DNA of 64,000 nt from Megalopta genalis (taxonomy: Eukaryota; Arthropoda; Insecta; Hymenoptera; Halictidae): positions 391,497 through 455,496 of the forward strand of contig NW_027476220.1 of NCBI RefSeq assembly GCF_051020955.1, read 5' to 3'. The translations under genes and the position numbers were made by a program. Below are positions 62,096-64,000 of this stretch, piece after piece (positions within the stretch are counted from its first letter, which is position 1; each line of letters starts with the position of its first letter). Below the pieces are notes generated by a model. It saw only the letters and a program-made list of their open reading frames with translations. It made no database searches and was not told the origin of the DNA.

Positions 62096-64000
62096 CTAAA
62101 CCTTCTACATCGCATTGATTTCCAGCTAAATCATCTGTATCACATGGATTTTGAAGCTAACTCGTTTGTTTCTCCTGCATTTGATGCTATATCACTTATA
62201 TCGCAAGTATCTGAAGCTAAATCATTTGCGTCGCTTGGATTTGGAGCTAATCCTTTTACATCGCATTGATTTGCAGCTAAATCATGTGTTTTGCATGGAT
62301 TGGATGCTAACTCGTTTGTTTTGCAAGCAGTAGCAGCTAAATCGTGTATATCTAAAGTATTATAAGCTGGACCATTTATATCGAATGGATTTGATGCTAA
62401 GCCTTCTACTTCGAATTGATTTGAAGCTAAATCATGTGTTTCGCATGGATTTTGTAGCTAACTCGTTTGTTTCTCCTGCATTTGAAGCTATATCACTTAT
62501 ATCGCAAGTATCTGAAGCTAAATCATTTGTGCCGCATGGATTTGAAGCTAAAACTTCAACATCGCATTGATTTCAATCTAAATCATGTGTATCGTATGGA
62601 TTTTGAAGCTAACTCGTTAATTTCTCCTGCATTTGATGCTATATCACTTATATCGCAATTATATGAAGCTAAATCATTTGGGTCGCATGGATCTGAAGCT
62701 AAACCTTCTACATCGCATTGATTTGAAGCTGAATCATGTGTTTTGCTTGGATTTGTAGCTAACTCGTTTGTTTCTCCTGCATTTGAAGCTATATCACTAA
62801 TTTCGCAAGTATCTGATGCAAGTAATTTGTGTCGCACGGATTTGAAGCTAAACTCTCCACATCGCATTGGTTTGAAGCTAAACCTTCCACATCGCATTGG
62901 TTTGAAGCTAAACCTTCTACATCGCATTGATTTGAAGCTAAATCATGTGATTTGCATGGATTTGATGCTAACTCGTTCGTTTCGCCTGCATTTGATGCTA
63001 TATCACTTATATCGCAAGAATTTGAAGCTGAATCATTTGTTTCGCATTGATTTGAAGCTAAACCTTCAACATCGCATTGATTTCCAGCTAAATCATGTGT
63101 ATCGCATGGATTTTGAAGCTAACTCGTTTGTTTCTCCTGCATTTGAAGCTATATCACTTATATCCCAAGAGTTTGATGCTAAATCGTTTGTTTCGCATGG
63201 ATTTGACGCTAAACCATCTACAACGCATTGATTTGAAGTTAAATCATGTGTTTCGCTTGGATTTGAAGCTAATCTTTCTACATCGCATTGATTTGAAGCT
63301 AAATCATGTGTTTCGCTTGGATATGAAGCTAACTCGCTTGTTTGGTCTGCACTTGAAGCTATATCACTTGTATCGCAAGTATTTGGAGCTAAATGTTCTG
63401 TTTCGCATGGATTTTGAAGCTAACTCGTTTGCTTCCCCTGTATTTTAAGCTATTTCAGTTATATCGCAAGTATCTGAACCTAAATCATATGTTTCGCATG
63501 AATTTGAAACTAAACCTTCTACATAGAATTGATTTGCATCTAAATCATGTGTTTCGCATGGATTTGGAGCTAACTCGTTAGTTTCGCCTGCATTTGAAGC
63601 TATATCACTTATATCGCAAGTATCTGAACCTAAATCATTTGTTTCGCATGGATTTGAAGCTAAGCCTTCTCCTTCGCATGGATTTAAAGCTAAATGATGT
63701 GCTTCGCTCGTGTTTGAAGCTAACTCGTTTGTTTCGTCTGCATTTGAAGCTATATCACCAATATCACTAGAATATGAAGCTAAATCATTTGTTCCGCATG
63801 GATTTGCAGCTAAGCCTTCTACTTCGCATCGATTTGAAGCTAAATCGTTGGTATAGCATGGATATTGAAACTAACTCGTTTGATTCGTCTGCATTTGAAG
63901 CTATATCACTTATATCCTATGTGTTTGAACCTAAATCATTTGCTTCGGATGTATTTGAATCTAATCCTTCTACATCGCCTTGATTTGAAACCAAATCATG
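62096..64000 (+). repeat. Array right end: copies of the 32-33 kb and 34/40/44 kb segments
   Basis: Bases 62741-63231 match 32641-33131 (offset 30,100), with the GCAGTAGCAGC marker at 62327 and a B-B-B run at about 62842-62933. Between marker and run this copy is one or more HORs shorter than the segment near 32.1-32.6 kb. Bases 63300-64000 match 40025-40625 and 43781-44381, with the markers CTTGTTTGGTCTGC, CCTGTATTTTAAGC and ACTAGAATATGAAGC. The array continues past the window end. Confidence 0.8.

Larger units (their letters stand above)
1..64000 (+). repeat. Satellite array of 30-bp monomers in a 150-bp higher-order repeat
   Basis: Every part of the window reads as head-to-tail copies of one 30-bp unit, always in the same orientation. 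The first unit starts at 17 and the last complete unit start I marked is 63985, which gives about 2,132 monomers averaging 30.0 bp. Constant unit positions are 1-9 (TTGAAGCTA), C13, T17, 21-24 (TCGC) and 29-30 (AT). The remaining positions define five types that recur in fixed order, so similarity peaks every 150 bp. Neither array edge, nor any unique sequence longer than about one monomer, is present. Long gene-free HOR arrays of this kind are typical of eukaryotic satellite DNA. The species and chromosomal position cannot be told from the sequence. A mis-assembled or collapsed array cannot be excluded. Confidence 0.96.

Noticed and set aside
1..64000. CRISPR array (regular repeats of about 30 bp)
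   Set aside because: The units abut with no unique spacers, vary in type in a fixed order, and extend for 64 kb. No cas-like gene is present.
1..64000. Giant repetitive protein gene spanning the window
   Set aside because: Frame-changing monomers occur every few hundred bases and substitution stops appear even where register is perfect (36081-38339). No consistent splice pattern around them was seen.
1..64000. CENP-B box in the monomer (TTCGCATGGA resembles its left part)
   Set aside because: The A expected after four bases is one place off, and the CGGG half is absent in all monomer types, so the match is weak.
1..64000. Transposable elements, tRNA or rRNA genes, telomere repeats
   Set aside because: No stretch departs from the monomer pattern for more than about one unit. 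I saw no terminal repeats, poly-A tails, tRNA-like arms or short telomeric repeats.

Overview
The whole 64-kb window is one continuous tandem-repeat array. I find no gene, RNA gene, transposon, or unique-sequence island anywhere in it. The basic unit is a 30-bp monomer, with about 2,130 copies head to tail in one orientation. Each monomer opens with TTGAAGCTA and carries a near-invariant TCGC at unit positions 21-24. Monomers fall into five types (called A-E here), told apart mainly by unit positions 10-20: A AATCATTTGTT, B AACCTTCTACA, C AATCATGTGTT, D ACTCGTTTGTT, E TATCACTTATA. They follow one another A-B-C-D-E, giving a 150-bp higher-order repeat (HOR), with roughly 420 HOR units in the window. 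Consensus GC is about 36 percent, with T in excess on the plus strand. A gene-free array of this length with HOR structure points to satellite DNA of a eukaryote (centromeric, pericentromeric or other heterochromatin). The sequence does not identify the species. || Layout: the array is a mosaic of kilobase-scale blocks copied within the array. Recognised copies are 1-2250 with 3276-5046; 2250-3340 with 6968-8058, 10815-11905 and 14230-15150; 5920-6733 with 8205-9018; 6350-8205 with 10197-12052; a 3,245-bp tandem duplication (10984-17451) with an 810-bp tandem duplication inside each half; 18479-19325 with 23905-24751; 20720-21925 with 28335-29540; an 842-bp tandem duplication (25613-27300); 33144-34120 with 35156-36132; 38832-40787 with 42588-44543; a 2,582-bp near-tandem block (44544-49530) recopied at 52572-54800; 49750-50716 with 58495-59461, part of it again at 54800-55559; and 51175-52362 with 56673-57860. 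Two domains differ: 36080-38340 keeps perfect 30-bp register for about 75 monomers, and 59460-62095 has its own A-type (ATTGGTTTCGC) and C-type (TTGCTGCTAAA) variants. The array runs off both ends of the window. || Because 30 is divisible by 3, two reading frames of the consensus have no stop: a plus-strand frame reading LKLNHLFRMD-like decapeptides and a minus-strand frame reading ASNPCETNDL-like decapeptides. This yields many open frames of 60-335 codons. I read them as by-products of the repeat. The five monomer types differ evenly across codon positions, 31-, 29- and 28-bp monomers shift the frame throughout, and the indel-free domain still has scattered stops. No protein-coding gene is annotated. 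The biology visible here is satellite evolution: nested unequal exchange or amplification, gain and loss of whole HOR units, and fixed monomer-level boxes that could matter for chromatin or protein binding.
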